Below, one piece after another: positions 1 through 13,850 of a stretch of 64,000 bases of DNA. The position numbers and the translations under genes are program-made. Source of the DNA: Zonotrichia leucophrys gambelii (lineage: Eukaryota; Chordata; Aves; Passeriformes; Passerellidae); the NCBI RefSeq assembly GCF_028769735.1, contig NC_088175.1, positions 7,998,001 through 8,062,000 of the forward strand. Direction: 5' to 3'. The notes under the pieces are model-generated. The model saw nothing but the letters and a program-made list of their open reading frames with translations. It was not told the DNA's origin and did not search any database. Position 1 is the stretch's first letter, and the number at the start of each line of letters is the position of its first letter.

Positions 1-1837
1 TGTTAAGGGCATTGTACAAACACCTCTTAAAATTTGAGAGATTAAATATTTGAATATTTGAAGATTACCCAAAAGACCAGAAGTGTCTAATCCCTATGCA
101 GTATTTTACCCATTAGAACTTCTCTTATTTCACAGGGCTATTTATCTCATAGTTCTTTTTCCTGTGAAGAGCTAAGGAGAGATGGCAAATCTGTAAGACC
201 TAGAAATATTATCCTTTCAAAATAATTTTCTTTTGTTCAAAATGACAGAACAATGGTGTGGCCCAGAGGGGAAAAATAAAGCCAAATGCTGAGTACTGAA
301 CTGCTTTATCCAATGCAAGTCATCTCCCAGACCTAGGAGGATGTTGTTATAACTCTCTTTGGACTTTGGAACAGCACTTTGTTGGTGGCTTTAAAGTGTA
401 AGTACCCTAAATTTGAGTCTTTGCTTCTCCAAACTGTACCACTATGACATATCAGCTATTAATGTCAGCATTTTAATCAATAGAAGTAGCCCTAAGTTTT
501 TGTCTGCTCTGAGAATACTATAATTATTAGAAAATGGACAAAAATATTTTATTTTCAGATCTTTATAAGAAATTGCTAACATTTTTATTTTTGTACCTCT
601 ATGAAGCCACTGAAATGTAATGATGTCATCACACAAGCATGTCACCCTATTTTTCCTACAGCAGTGATTTAAACATATAAGAAGGTAATCTTGTACCTGG
701 ATATGTATCTCAAAATTTGCTTAAACATATTTCTAACTCAAAAACCTTGCCTGGCATAACAACAACTCTCCAACAGGAAATTCAAGAGAACCTAGCACTG
801 AGTTTTCAAGTACTCAGCACCTTCAATGAATGCCAGATTTTTAATAATAATCAGAATTCCTAATGAAGCACAGATTTTCAGAAGGGCTTGGTTCCTGTTT
901 GTGTCCCAAAATAAACTCAATGTGTTGTAGATGGAGCTCTCGTAAAGTCTGTCCATGGTTTTGGGTGCTACTTGTTTGCAAGCTGCCTCCCAAGCACTCT
1001 TAAAAATTGGTGCTGGATGGTTTTAATAGGCCAGAAGAGGTTTGTGAGCTCGATAGCTCTTTAGATTTGCAAATAAATACAAATGGAGATAATTTGTTTT
1101 TAACCTGCAGAATGCTTAATGAATCAAATCATTTCCTTTCAGGCATGAGAGCAGGACTGAAAGATATAATCATTTGGTGTTTTATGGTCTCCAATTCTCC
1201 AGTCAGAAGTCTGTCACAGGCCCGGTATTGAACAATAAACTACTTCCTATTTTACCTTCCTGTAAAAGGCAAAAATCCATCAGTGCACTCACAAGGAGAG
1301 ATCCCTTTGGGATGAACATTGGCTTTAACAAATATTTCTATTTGCAAATGTTTATCATGATTGCTCTTTGAAGACATGGCCCACTGAGAAGAATCAAACA
1401 AAAATGTCTTGGCACTTGTAATAAGTTTCTCAGAGTTGAATTCATCTGGGAGATGATAGTATGAAACAGAGAAGTTGATTATTATTTTCTGCACTGACAT
1501 AAAGGTACTGAATCATCAAGACATTTAACGAGATATCTTACTTTAAGCATGTGTCCTCTTTTTATAAGAAATAAGTCAATGGACTTTTTTCTACATTTTG
1601 AAAGTAAGATTGTATATAAATATCTTATGTTCACACACCTGTTAGGTAAAAAATTACCTTCCTGACCTTAGCAGGTGATTTGTGGAGCTAAAATTGTCTG
1701 ATTAGTTTTCATGCACGGACAATGAGAATAACTGGAAAATGAGACAAAAATTTGAGCCACAGACAACTAGACAGTACCAAGAAACAGCCAGTGCAGTTTC
1801 TGGTTTTCTGCTTTCTGAACTAAGAATGATGATTTTC

Positions 1838-1853
1838 TTTTTTTTTTTTTTTT
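1838..1853. repeat. Poly-T tract
   Basis: An uninterrupted run of about 16 T. It could be a simple mononucleotide repeat or the reverse-strand A-tail of a decayed retroposon; no retroposon body is recognisable next to it. Confidence 0.8.
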
Positions 1854-4738
1854 CAAGATCATGGATCTTTTCACTTGTAATTGGGAGCATGGATTATTCT
1901 TCTGGGAGTAAGCACCTAGTGAAAGTGACTTGTATGGCAGCTTCTGCCATGAGGTCCCTACAACTCCACATGTTTTCCAAATATGTTCTGACTGAAAGCA
2001 ACTGGGCTTTGGGAATAACCTACTCTGGTAGCTCTGAGGGTAGCAAATTAATGGAAATTCTCTGGCAAAATTAACACCTAATAGTTCACTGCTTTAAACT
2101 TCATCACCAGCCTTGAAAAATCTGTAATTTGGTAGTCAACAAGTACCTTTTTATCTTGTTGTTTTAAGCTTAACAAGGCTTAACAAGAATAATAAAGGGG
2201 CAACAAAATCAGAAGTTTATTTTGTTCGAGTCTACCTATAAAGATTGATTCTATGGTGATAAAACTCCAAGTACTTCTTTTTAATAATTTTGACATGACT
2301 GAATTTGTCTTAAATATTTTAAATAATAAATATATCTTAAATATCTCAAAATATTTGCTTAAAATCTTACTTGGAATTAATTTATATTTCTGACCAGTGG
2401 TTATTTACAAATAGACGCAGATCAGTAACATTATTTGCTAGCTCTAGTAGGAACTTTTCCCCCTCATGAACTCATTTGCTTATTCATATTACAGTTCTGC
2501 TAAAATCAGACAACTCCTGATCCCAGAGGACATAGCATGTGAAAGATTTATATTTATATAAATAGATTTTTAGAGAAGGGGAAAGGCTTTTCTCAGGTAT
2601 ATAAAGCCTTTTATGTTGTTGTTTGAAGCAATAATTTTCTCTCTGACTCTGTACTTTTCCAACCATTTATTTATTATATATCATACTTTCCATAACATCC
2701 AATGATTTCTACTTAAATCAACAGGTTGGATAAATCTTTTCTTGCTGACCAGCTTTAGCAGGATATGGAGCATTTTTAACAAATGAAGACATTCAGTACC
2801 TGGCAGCAAACATCCAACAGTGCACAAGCTGGTACCCCTTGTTAAACAGAGATACTTGCCCCATAAATTAAGACTGAAAAGCCATTCTTCCAGACTGACA
2901 ATCAATCAATGCATGTATTGTCAAAGTGAACAGGAGGATGTGATTCTTGAAAGCCCCTGGAATCTGTCCAGAATAATTGGAAATTCCATAGTAGAAACTG
3001 ATATCCATAACTCAATTATATGTGAAAATCTTCCACATTTCTGATCTTATTTGTGATTTTTCAGTGGGATCTAAGAAGTTAACATCTCATTTTACAGCAT
3101 TATTTACCAAGAATGAAGCACCTGGTTCCTTCAGACACTTTTTAATGTTCCTTTTTAGGAATTATCCAAAACCTGTGTGAAGCCATGATATCATTCCCAG
3201 TTGATTCCATAGGCTTTCCATCAAGCCCTTATTCCACAGATGAGTACTATTTCCTGTTTTTAAACTTTCTCATTATTGTGTTAGATTTCCAGTTGGAAGC
3301 AGTTGCCACTAAAGTATCTATTCTTTCAAAAGACAGCATGGGGAGATGTTTAGTGGCTTACAAAGATGTGTTCATGGTATCAGGCCAGAGCCTTAACTGA
3401 TACAAATCAGAGTAGTTCCATTCTAGTCAGCACAACTGTGGTGATTACAACACCAAGGACTTGGCTTTCAGGATTCTTTCCTCTCCAGATCATATTTATT
3501 CACCTAAGTTGAAAGCAAACAGGGATTTTCTCCTTTAAATAGAAAACTCATAGATCTCATCAATCGAAACTCAGCAAGGGAGAGAAGGGGATGAAGGGAT
3601 GCCCTACTGAAATACTCTCAGAGTTGGCAAAATGTTTCTAGCAAAGAAACAGAGAAATCCCCTCAGCTCTTCTCCATCACCTCTGCCTCTAATAGCAGTG
3701 GAAAATATTCTGGAGAAGGCAAAGACATTCCTCAGCTCATACAAGGTAGTTTTGTTTCCCTGCTGGGTGCATTTCTGTAGAAATTAAAATTGTGCCCCTT
3801 AGTTGTCCATCCTAAAAAAAAAAATTAAAATAAAAAGGCTGCTTTGATGTGCAATTGGATCCTATTCTGTCTGGGACCCTGATGTTCTTGTTGAAAGGGG
3901 ATTAAACCTCTTGGGAGCATGGCAGCAGAAACTGTTTCAGAAGCAGAGTCAACACACCTATTCTCCCTTGCTGCTGCTTTTCCCAGCTGCAGCAGGGTCA
4001 TTCACTGCTCAAATGTCTGATAACTCTGAATATAACAAAAGGTTTCGTTTCCTTGGGAGTCCAAATAGCCAAGTATGTGGCTGCATGTGCTGTTCTTACT
4101 CATAAATGCAAATGCTAACCTATAAATCTTTCCTTTTACAGTACTGTAATAACATTCTATCTATTTAGCCTAGTACAATACAATCACAATAGCTTTTTCA
4201 TTGTGCTGCATTCATATTAGACTACTATAATGAGATGCTACCACAATACCATGAAATAAAACGATGTTCTTGACGTATTTCCAAAACATTTGAACACTGT
4301 TTCCAAATCGACCTTGTGAATAAATTAAATAATAGCTTGCAAAAACGTCCTCTAGCATTTTCAGAATGTATGCAAATGCAAGCTTGAATGTTTACATGTT
4401 TCTTACAGTGTCTGGGATTATACGGCGTGTTTGTGCGCATGGGTATTGTCTCTGAGTGTATTTGTCATTTGTGCTCAGTGGCTTGCACAGAATTCTAGCA
4501 TGATTTGCCCTTCAAGTTGTCCAATTCTTCCTCCTCTCCCTGATGACCTGCATATTAAACTTCTCTTCTGTAAGACTTCAGATTTCAGTGGCCCCTTCCA
4601 TTTGTCATATGCATTATTGTCGCTCAGAAACCTTTCAGTGCTGTTTCTTCTGTACCTAGCCTGACATAGTTCTCCTCTGAACCATTTGGTGTCTTTGACT
4701 GCAGATTTCTAAAGGGTACCTTCTTCAAAGCATTTATA

Positions 4739-4781
4739 TACATAGGTATAAAAATACATATACATGTATATGTACATATAC
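4739..4781. repeat. TA/CA-rich low-complexity tract
   Basis: Alternating purine-pyrimidine sequence built from atac, atgt and tata units. It is an imperfect TA-rich simple repeat and is likely to vary in length between individuals. Confidence 0.6.
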
Positions 4782-4894
4782 ATTCTTAGGATTCTCACAT
4801 TGGTGGTTCAGAATAGTGAGGGGAGACTGAAAATTGGAATCAAATCCCAGGGACTCCTTTTCCTGGAAGACACTTATGTAATTTTTGTTTTGCC

Positions 4895-4919
4895 TTTTTT
4901 GTTTTGTTTTGTTTTGTTT
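4895..4919. repeat. (GTTTT)n pentanucleotide microsatellite
   Basis: About four consecutive GTTTT units follow a T-rich stretch. This is a short simple repeat. The reverse strand reads AAAAC, a unit often found at retroposon tails, but no element body is visible beside it. Confidence 0.75.
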
Positions 4920-6006
4920 AATTGATTTTAATGTTAAGGTCACAACTGAGTGAAAGACCAAAGTTTTGTTTATCTGGGAATGATTATTTGCAAACCTTGT
5001 GTTATTGGAAGACCCATAAATATATTCTTCTGGTGATGTGCCCCTCTCCTTTAGAAATTGCCTACCATGACATGCTGTAGAGTGAAAATTACCTCGATTT
5101 TTGCCATCTTCTTTCCCATATCTGTAGATATCATTTATGGATTATCAGAGATGCACAGATCACGTGCTGTAAGGTGTGGTATAGATTTGTGGTTAATGAA
5201 GTCCAAGGGATCATTATGACAATAGTGTCTATTATCCTATATAAAATGGACTGAAGAATTTCATCCAGCCATTTATGCTTCTAACACATAACCTTTGGCT
5301 GAGCTGCACTGTCATTTTTTAGAAGGTATCTGCTGATTGCAATAATTTCTGTTTCAAAAGTGAATCCCCTAAATGGAAGGATCTCATAGAAAGGCTCAAA
5401 AGGCTTCCATTGATACACTAGCACATCTCTTTTCAATACTTCCATTGAAGCATCTAATACAAACCTCAATGATTTATCTTTAGTGACTTTATTGTGCCTC
5501 ACAAAGCTAGTTTAAAGCAATGGATTGTGAATTTCAACCAGTGTATTCTTCTTTTACACCATAAAAATCCACTGCAGACAGAGACCCAGTTGTCTTTCCC
5601 CAAGATACACTAGCATCATTTCTCTGAGTAGCTGTTGGCTGGCAATAACAGGTGGGTTGCTTCTAAATGCTCCTCTTGATGCTATTTTACTTGACCTTTC
5701 TGAAGAGGAAATGGTGCATATGTTTATGAGAAACACTCTGACACTGTTTCATGGGAGAACGTGCATTGTTTGTACAATGACAATGGGAAATTTTCCACTA
5801 AACACTTTGCCAAAAAGTAATTATTTTGGTTGGCTGTATGACTTGTTTGCCTGCTTTTCCAACACCGTGGAAATTTTCGTCTTTCTGGTGGTCACATCCA
5901 GAGCAGAAAATGAAAAATTCTTCTATCGTTTTAGAGAATTTACTGCTTGAAACATGTAATAATGCACAACTAAGGAAGTATTTGCAGCACATGCATTTAG
6001 AGCTGG

Positions 6007-6033
6007 AAAAAAAAAAAAAAAACAAAAAACAAA
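6007..6033. repeat. A-rich tract
   Basis: A run of 16 A followed by AAAAAC-like units. It resembles an A-rich retroposon tail, but the sequence before it (5960-6006) is not a recognisable element. Confidence 0.75.
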
Positions 6034-9000
6034 CCCTGGCCAAAAGCAGTCATATGATTAAAGCAAAATTGTGTGGTTTTGTATTCTAACTGTCTGTACA
6101 GTTGCATTTTACACAAAATGAAATCAGCTAGTAAGTAGGTGCCTGTCCTGTCTTGTCTCCTACCAGAGATGCAACTGAGATCTATTGTTATGAAAGCAAA
6201 CCTGAAATCTGTAAACCTTTAGTTAATTTATGATTTATATTATGACCTTGTGCAAATCACTTGTCTACTCTTCTTTAGTTCTAACAGAAGAATGCTTAAA
6301 GCCTATAGAATACATAAAATCAGTGGGATGAAGGCACTATGTATACCTTTATTCTTATTGTTCATTATAAGACTGAGGAAAATCCGTGGGATTTGGTTCA
6401 CCTATTATGTTAGGAAAAGTGAGTAGCAAACCACTTTGTTCGCAGCAAATGTATCTGCCTGGCTGGACAGCTGCTAAAAATGATCTGCTCTTGGAATGTT
6501 ATCCTTGAGTCCAGTGACAACAATTGGTTTGCTTGGACACCTGCTGTCTTTTTCTTCTCCTCCCTGCAGTTTCTGTTTGGGATCCATACCATCCAAAGAC
6601 AAGTCACTGTTTTTCCTCTGTTTAGCAATTTGTCACGCACCAATTCATTAATTACAGAAACAATGGACAGTAAGATTAGATTGATTGTATTGTGGAGGGA
6701 AATGCAGGGTGGAGAATACCAGTACTGTGTTTGCAGGAACAGTGGAGGAGAGACTGTAAGAACTGATCCAGCAGCAAGACAGAGATGCAGCAGAGGGGAG
6801 AAGACAAAGAGACATCAGTCCTGCTACTTGGTCCTTAAAGCATGATAGACTGCTGTGTGCAAGCAAACCACTCTGGATATCAGTGCTGCTTGAGTCAACT
6901 GCATTGGGCCACCCACACACATGCAAAGTGGAGAGAGGGGCTGCCAGCAGGGAATAGAGGTGATAATGTATGATACATGGGTTGACAGTGCTAAAGGCAA
7001 CCACGGTGTGGGCAGCAATCCTGCTCAGTTATTGCTCCCTGCCTTGCAACAAGGAGGAATCATTCCCTGAAAAAGGGAGCCCTAATGCAAGAATTTACTG
7101 TCCAGTAAATGTATTCTTGAACGAGTGCCTGTAGACCTAAAGGAACAGAGAGCAGCAATTAGCCCCACATGCTCCACACCACTTTATTCTGTTCACCAAG
7201 ACTTCTTTCTCCCAGTAAAATTTCTTTGCCAGAATTTCTCGTCAGACAGGGACAAGACTCTTTTTTCATAAAAACAGTCAGGCCCTGATTTCTGCTTACC
7301 CTGCAGACCCTGATCTGAGAGCAATGTAGACGGTAAGATTCCTTTCAAAGAGCTGGCTTCCCATTTGAAGAAATTATGCCCCCTTATCATTGATCCAGAC
7401 CAGATTGGTTTTATTAAAAACAGAACTTACTCCCACGGCATGTGGCGATTATTTAGCACTATGCATTTTTCCTGTAAATACCATGAAGAGCTGTTAGCCA
7501 TCAGTCTGCACATGAAAAATGCTGGAGATCCTGCAAAAAATAATAAAAAAGCTGGTTTTAATGTAATATCTTGAAGTCCTTTAAGTTTGAGAGGATTTTT
7601 ATATAACGGTTGAAAGAAAACCCATACAATCTCTCTCCTTCCTCCATGTATACTAACATTTATTCGAATTACAGTAGCATCTGGCAGTCCCAACTGACTT
7701 CAGCACCCCAGTGAGCCAGACATGGCACACACATAATAAAAGACAGTCCTGGGCTCAAAGAATGTAAGAGCAAATCTTTGCTCAGTGAAACTAATGGCAA
7801 AACTCCCATAAATCAGTGGGGCTGGGATTCAAACTTACAGCCAAATTAGAGAAGACAGACAAAAAAGGTGGACGGGAAAAGCCGAGACCTGCAGAGATCT
7901 GAATCTGAGACCTGCACTGAATCATCTATATCAAAACATAGCTGTAACAGAAGAGCAACCATTCCTCAGCAGAAGAACAACCTTTCAAGTATCCTGTCTC
8001 TGGCAGGGGCAGTAATGAAAGCATAGGAAAGCATAGGGAAAAAGCCACTATTGAAGAGATCTTTCCTTGGTACATCCTTTCAGTTTCTGTACTGAGATTT
8101 GATGCTGTTTGAAAACCCTCAGGTCATTCAGACCGTGATGTTTAAAGTAAAGTCTCTCTGCATGAGTCAAGCCCTCTCTGGACCCATAATACACCTCTGT
8201 CCTCAGCACCTTCCATAGGGGAACTCTGGCTCCCACACTGAGAGGCTGAGCTTAAATGTGCACAAGGTCAGATGGGAATTGGTGAACTAGGCTGGAACTG
8301 AACTGCCTGAATTGTAGGAATAATTCTTTCCCTTCATCACAAAGGCATCCTTTCTTTCATCTCAGTTTCCAAAGCAAGACTGGCAAATAAGATCCAGCTC
8401 TGTTACATCCTTTTTATGGTAGAACCTCCTGAATGGGTTAAAGGACTCAGTGCTTTCAATTCCCCAGTGCGTCTCACTTCAACAGTTGTTTACAGATGGG
8501 GCTGGGCAAACAGGAATTAACTGTTTTGCTCCAGATAAAAATAATCTTATCAAACTATTTACATCAACACTTTTTGACATTAGCGTTATCTTTTTTCCAG
8601 CCTTCCAAATACCTAATGAGTTTAATTTCATGGAGCACTGTCTCATTGTAGAGCAGACTATCACAGCACATTTTGTTTCCTCCTGTACACAATTCTGATT
8701 TTACACTGTCCTATGCCACTGTTGTTATTGATTTTAGCTACATGCGTAGGCTACATTGCACTAGAAACTACAAACAAATGGGAAAAGATGGGTATGGCAC
8801 AGGAAGCCAAATCTGAAAAAACAGATTCACACAGCAGGCTGGTGAGAGGGTCCAGAGTTATCTCAGTATCTCTGAGTTATAATTCAGTGTTTTGTCCACA
8901 AGATACTATTTCTCCTTGTCTTGGCCTTCACTGCTTTTCTTGGTCTTTTGCTGAGTGAACAGGGTAAAAGAGATTACTCTTACTGGGATGAAGACACCAC

Positions 9001-9058
9001 TTTGTCTAGTTGGTGCTTGTTATCCAATGTGTTCCAGCTGGGTTAAATCAATGATACA

Positions 9059-9575
9059 ATATTAGAATAACAGAATGGTTTAAGTTGGAAAGGGCCTTAA
9101 ATATAATTTAATTCCAACTCCCCCTGCCATGGGCTAGGACACCTTTCACTAGACCAGGTTGCTCAGAGCACCATCCAGCCTGGCCTTGAACACTCCCAGG
9201 GATGAGGCATCCACAACATCTCTGGGCAAACTGTTCCAGTACCTTACCACCCAAAATCCTTAATATATTAAGTAAACCTATTCTCTTTCAATTTGAAGCT
9301 ATTTCGCCTTTTTTTGTCACTACATTCCCTTGTAAAATTTTCTCTCCATCTTTCTTGTAGGTTCTGTTCAGGCACTAGCAGCCCATCATTAGGCCACCCC
9401 AAAACCTTTTTTCCAAGGCTCAGCAATGCCAATTCTCTCAACCTTTTCTCATAGTACAGGTGCTCCAGCTCTCTAATAATTTTGGTGGCTTCCTCTGGAC
9501 TCTCTCCAACAGACCTGTGTGTTTTCTGTGTTGGGAACCCCATAGCTGGATGCAGTACTCAAGGTAGGGTGGGTG
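9059..9575 (-). mobile_element. CR1 LINE, 5'-truncated copy 1
   Basis: This is a Chicken Repeat 1 non-LTR retrotransposon fragment in antisense orientation. The plus strand opens with 'acagaatggtttaagttgga', which is the reversed CR1 3' end. It continues through the familiar 'cactagaccaggttgctcag' and 'atccacaacatctctgggca' blocks. The minus strand still encodes pieces of the CR1 reverse-transcriptase C-terminus: EEATKIIRELEHLYYEKRLR, then FTRECSDKKRRNSFKLKE. These match the family pattern EE/RRATKMIRGLEHLSYEERLRE and FTRACSDRTRGNGFKLKEGRF. The frame is broken and the 5' part of the element is missing, so the copy is dead. CR1 copies are normally 5'-truncated and lack clear target-site duplications; none was seen here. 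The left boundary is good to about 5 bp and the right one to about 30 bp. Confidence 0.92.
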
Positions 9576-12500
9576 GATATTCCAAGGAGTATTATCTTGG
9601 ACTTTATTTTGTTCTCACCCCTCAAGGACAATGCTCATATTGTAAATAGATCAGGCTTTACCAAGATCTGAAGCTGCCTCTTTGAAGCCCAGGGAGAAGA
9701 GATTTGGTATCAGTTTTGATATTTTAGGATTATGGTATCTTCTGCCTTTCATAAAACTATTCACTTTACACATTTATATATATATTTTTGAGGCAATTTA
9801 ATCAGACATAAATAGGTGGGCTAATGTTCATGATCAGCTGTATGATGAGAATATCCTTGATATCTATGTCTTCCCAGCTGTCTAGTAACCATTTATCCTT
9901 TAAACTATACAGTCCCCTTTTTATTTGCCTTATTAAAAGGCCTTCTTGTCTCTTGAATTGAGACAAGTGTCCAAGCATGGAGACTTTCCCACTGCAGGAA
10001 AAGGCAGTTATGCACAGAGTTGGCATTGTTTTACCATGCCACACATAAAATGATATAATATATATTTATATAATAAATGAGATCTATAGATTTATGGGGG
10101 ATCTGGGCTAATGTCACACAGAGCATTTGGTACTATGCTTTTGTATGACTGGGTTTGCTGATATTTCCATTGAATGACCCATCCTATTTAGCCATATGAC
10201 ACTTAATAATCTCACTGCTTGAAATAATGTCAGAAGATTCTGTTAACGGTAGAGCAGTCCCACATTGTAAGTTTGAGACAGCTCATTTGCTCACAATCCC
10301 TGCAGCACACTTCCATCCAGACATTGCCCATTATGTATAATCATCTGGGAGTAAAGCAGGCTCAGTGCAATATTTGGGACAGTGCAATGGAAAGTGAGAA
10401 TCATATGGATATATTGCTAAAATGCTCATGTACTTGGACTGAATATGGAAAGCTGGCCATCATCAGAGGAGAAATATAAGCAGTAACCATTTCTTACTTA
10501 CACTGAGAGGGAAGACCTAGTTTAAACCTTGTTTCTCTGCTCATTAATACCAGATATGTGCACACCTGGATCATCCTCTATACAAAACATGATCTGGCTC
10601 AGGTGTGAGAATTTGACAGTATTTATGTCAAATTAATCAGAGTATACACTGCAGTGTTTATCCTGGCCTGATGACGGCTGCAGGAAGAGAAATGATGGCT
10701 GATCCAGCATAAAATCATGCTTTTGAAATATATCAAACAAGTGTGAATTGGTCAAATGAGTTTGTACTAGTTCTGCATTTTGCCTCAAGAGGTAATAACA
10801 TTTTTGATCCATTAAGTATGCCTCTAAAACTGTTTTTGCTGTCTTCCCAACTGTAGTTTACAGAGAAATAGATTTTTACATTTTTAACTTGTGTATACAG
10901 AAGTGAGCTGTGCAAAAAGAAATTCGTATTTGCTGCCTTATAATTAAGAGCAAATCCAAAAATAATCTCAAGTAAGCACAATTAAAAAAAATTTTTTGTT
11001 CAGGCAATTACTTTTTTTTCTCTTATATTTACCTAGTAAATTCTATTGAAAAAAAGAAATTGTGTGAGAAACAATCATACCTACCACACTCATACTGAAA
11101 CAAATAAATTCTTTCATAATTAATAGAACAAAGTCTGAATTTTAATATATAGGTGAATAAAAATCTTTTGTCCTGCAAACTTCCCTTTCCTTGGCAAATG
11201 ATAGAAAGTTTTCCTACAACCCTTGCTTTTTTAATATCTATTGAGCAAAATCATCACACTCTATCATTGATTAGCCTGTTGACCTTTGTCAAACAGAGTT
11301 TACAAAGAACTATTTTTTTTCGCTTCACTGAAGGCATCATTTTAATTTACCTACTGATTTTCATAAGCACATTGAAAATTTACTGTTTTATGATTTTGCA
11401 CATGATTGAAATTGATCAATGGATTTTTTCAGAGAAAAAAAATATTGAAGGGTGGGGACAGCAAGCCAACCTTCCTACATAACCCAAACAATCTTCTTTC
11501 TTCAAGGAAAAAACCTTTAAAAAAGAGAAAGATGTTACAGTGGCTAGCATAATCACCTAAGTTATGAGTGGAATGAATTCAACTAATAACTTCTATGACC
11601 CTGGGAAAGATTCACAAAAGTACTTAGCAAGGTATTTTTCACATATCTCTTGGCATCAAGTTCCAGTAGTCAAGTTCACAAACCTGCACTATACAGCTTC
11701 TGAAAAGACCCAGGTGCCTCAGGACTGGACTCAGAATACACACTAAGGGGCTAACTAGAAATGTAACAGATATTTGATTTAGAAGCACAGCCAATGTAAT
11801 GTTCCTATGTGCTCAGGGGAAAGACAAGTGCAGGTATAAAAGGCAGTTTACCTCCCAGCTGAACAAAAGTTGAATTTCCATATGAAGACAGTCAGCTTTT
11901 TTCATCAGTTATGTGAGAAATCTAGAGTGACACTGCTTCTGACAATCAGTTAATTGCTTAAAGGAAATAGGATGGAGCCAATACCAAATGGGACTAAAGA
12001 AAGTAGGCAGCAACATAGTTTCACAAAGGACAAAATAATGGGAGATGATTTGAAATCCCATCTATCTCCTCAGTTTTTCTGCTCACCTTGCAAGCCCACC
12101 CTCCATGAAGCTTGGATTCATGGAGCAGTACTCTTTTCTGCCCTTCCCTTCTCTGTGAATGACAGGTTGGCTGCAATTTTTCAAAGTGATCTGGGAGTGG
12201 TGATAGCTTGAAGGAGTTAGAGTAATTGCTGGTGAGCAACAGAGTCTAGAGCGTTTGTGTCCTGGGGAAATTCAACCTCAAACCTCCCATCAGAATTGCA
12301 TGTTTCCTTACCAAAGCAGCCCTTTGTGAAGCCCTCTTGACAAGACTTTTCCAATGTGTTGTGTAAGGCACATTTGCATAACAATTTTGGAGCCCTGCAA
12401 TCTGAGCTAAAAGGTGATCCTTAAGGAGCTGAACTGGGTTGAGATTTTACATATGCCTAACATAATACCTCCTGCGAGTTTTATATTATAATCTGATATG

Positions 12501-13749
12501 AGAGAAAATGATAAAATATTAACACTCTCTCCTATTGCCATTCTTTAAAGTGACTTGAAACTTTCCCTTGATTAATCCAATTTGTAAGGCTTGTAGAGTT
12601 GGGAAAATAGAGGAGCAGGACCAAACATAAAGTGGGACTATGGAAGTAAACCGTTGGTTTATTTCCTTATTTTATCTTTTCCAGATTCACTTTTTGACTT
12701 GAAGGCATGCACAGCACTGATTTAACTCAGTTGTCAAATACCTTCATGAAAAATGTACTTAAGCAGAGTTATAGCAGAGTTTTGTGAATTGGGGAAGGTA
12801 GAAGATTATACATGGAGATGTTTGGAGATAGGGAATTAGGCTGAGCTTTGTCTTCTTCAGTAATGATTCAGAGATATAAAAAAACAATGATACATTGTTC
12901 ATAGGTCTTATTTATCTTTTCCACATATTTTTTTTTCTGCTTCAACAAGAATTAAATGTACTTTTTCTTTTTTGTCCCCTGCTTCTGTCAGTTTAGATTG
13001 TTGAAAGGTGCCAGATTGACTGTGTTGGAGTTTAAAATCCTTTAATTACCCACCAAACAGGTTATGTGTGGACAGCAGAAGTGTAAGCTTCCTCATGCCA
13101 CCCTGACAGTGCATGCAACCAAGCTCCTGGAGCTGGGGAGAGTCTGCTAGCCTTGCTAGTGAAATCAAAACACAGGACCAGGTCAGCACCTTGTGGAAAC
13201 CAACACTGCTCCGAAAACCTGAGCAGCTATAAGCTCTGCATCTTTGATTTTTGATCTAGCTATTCGGGTGAAGAAATAATCAGTGGAAATTAGCTCTCAG
13301 TAAAAATGATTGGTTATTTGCAAGTAGAAAACTGACTGATACCACTTAACTGCATTAGGTCGCAGATAGTCTTACTGCATTTGCTTAAATATTAATGCAG
13401 CATGTCTCTAACATTTGAATATGAAGTACCTTCCATCTTTTTATCAGTGTCTGTAAAATAGTACTTCCTTAAATTCTTCTCATATATATTCCCACTTTAC
13501 TTAAACCCAAATCCTCAAGTTCTGGTATCTTCAACAAACTCGAATAGATCATCAAGCTTAATTTTATAATAATCTTCAGCTAGTTTAAATATCTCAGTCC
13601 TGTCACCTCTTAATCATCTTTATTATTCTTCTAAGACTAAGTAATTCTCTCATCTGTAAACTCTTCCATTCTATTTATCACCTCAGTTTCTCTGCATTCT
13701 GCAGCCTTGATTTCTGTTTTCATTCATATATATTGACCTTATTTAAACA

Positions 13750-13850
13750 GCATGGGCCAAGTTCTAATCTCAGTCATGGCATCCTAAATCCAGAGTAACT
13801 GACTTCAGTGACTGCAGTTTTGATTTTATGTCAATGGATTTACTTCAGAT
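13750..13850. repeat. Probable ancient amniote retroposon relic
   Basis: The segment reads 'ccaagttctaatctcagtca' and then 'aatccagagtaactgacttc'. It resembles a widespread old amniote repeat that contains phrases such as 'gtaaatccagagtaactcc...gacttcaatgg'. It is heavily diverged and too short to assign to a family by eye. Confidence 0.35.

Larger units (their letters stand above)
1..9058. other. Gene-free AT-rich unique sequence
   Basis: I see no recognisable gene here. The open frames are short (121 codons or fewer), scattered over both strands, and start and stop without any coding pattern. A run of about 16 T lies at 1838-1853 and an A-rich run at 6007-6033. A strong acceptor-like pyrimidine tract ending in CAG lies near 6541-6570, but I found no convincing donor to define an exon. 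Fragments around 7785-7835 and 8800-8870 faintly resemble decayed ancient retroposons, too weakly to name. The block reads as intergenic or intronic DNA. Confidence 0.7.

Noticed and set aside
6541..6600. Strong splice-acceptor-like tract ending 'cctccctgcag'
   Set aside because: No donor or conserved-looking frame follows to define an exon.
12101..12125. 9-bp stem, 7-base loop hairpin (CTCCATGAA/TTCATGGAG)
   Set aside because: A couple of such hairpins are expected by chance in 64 kb.
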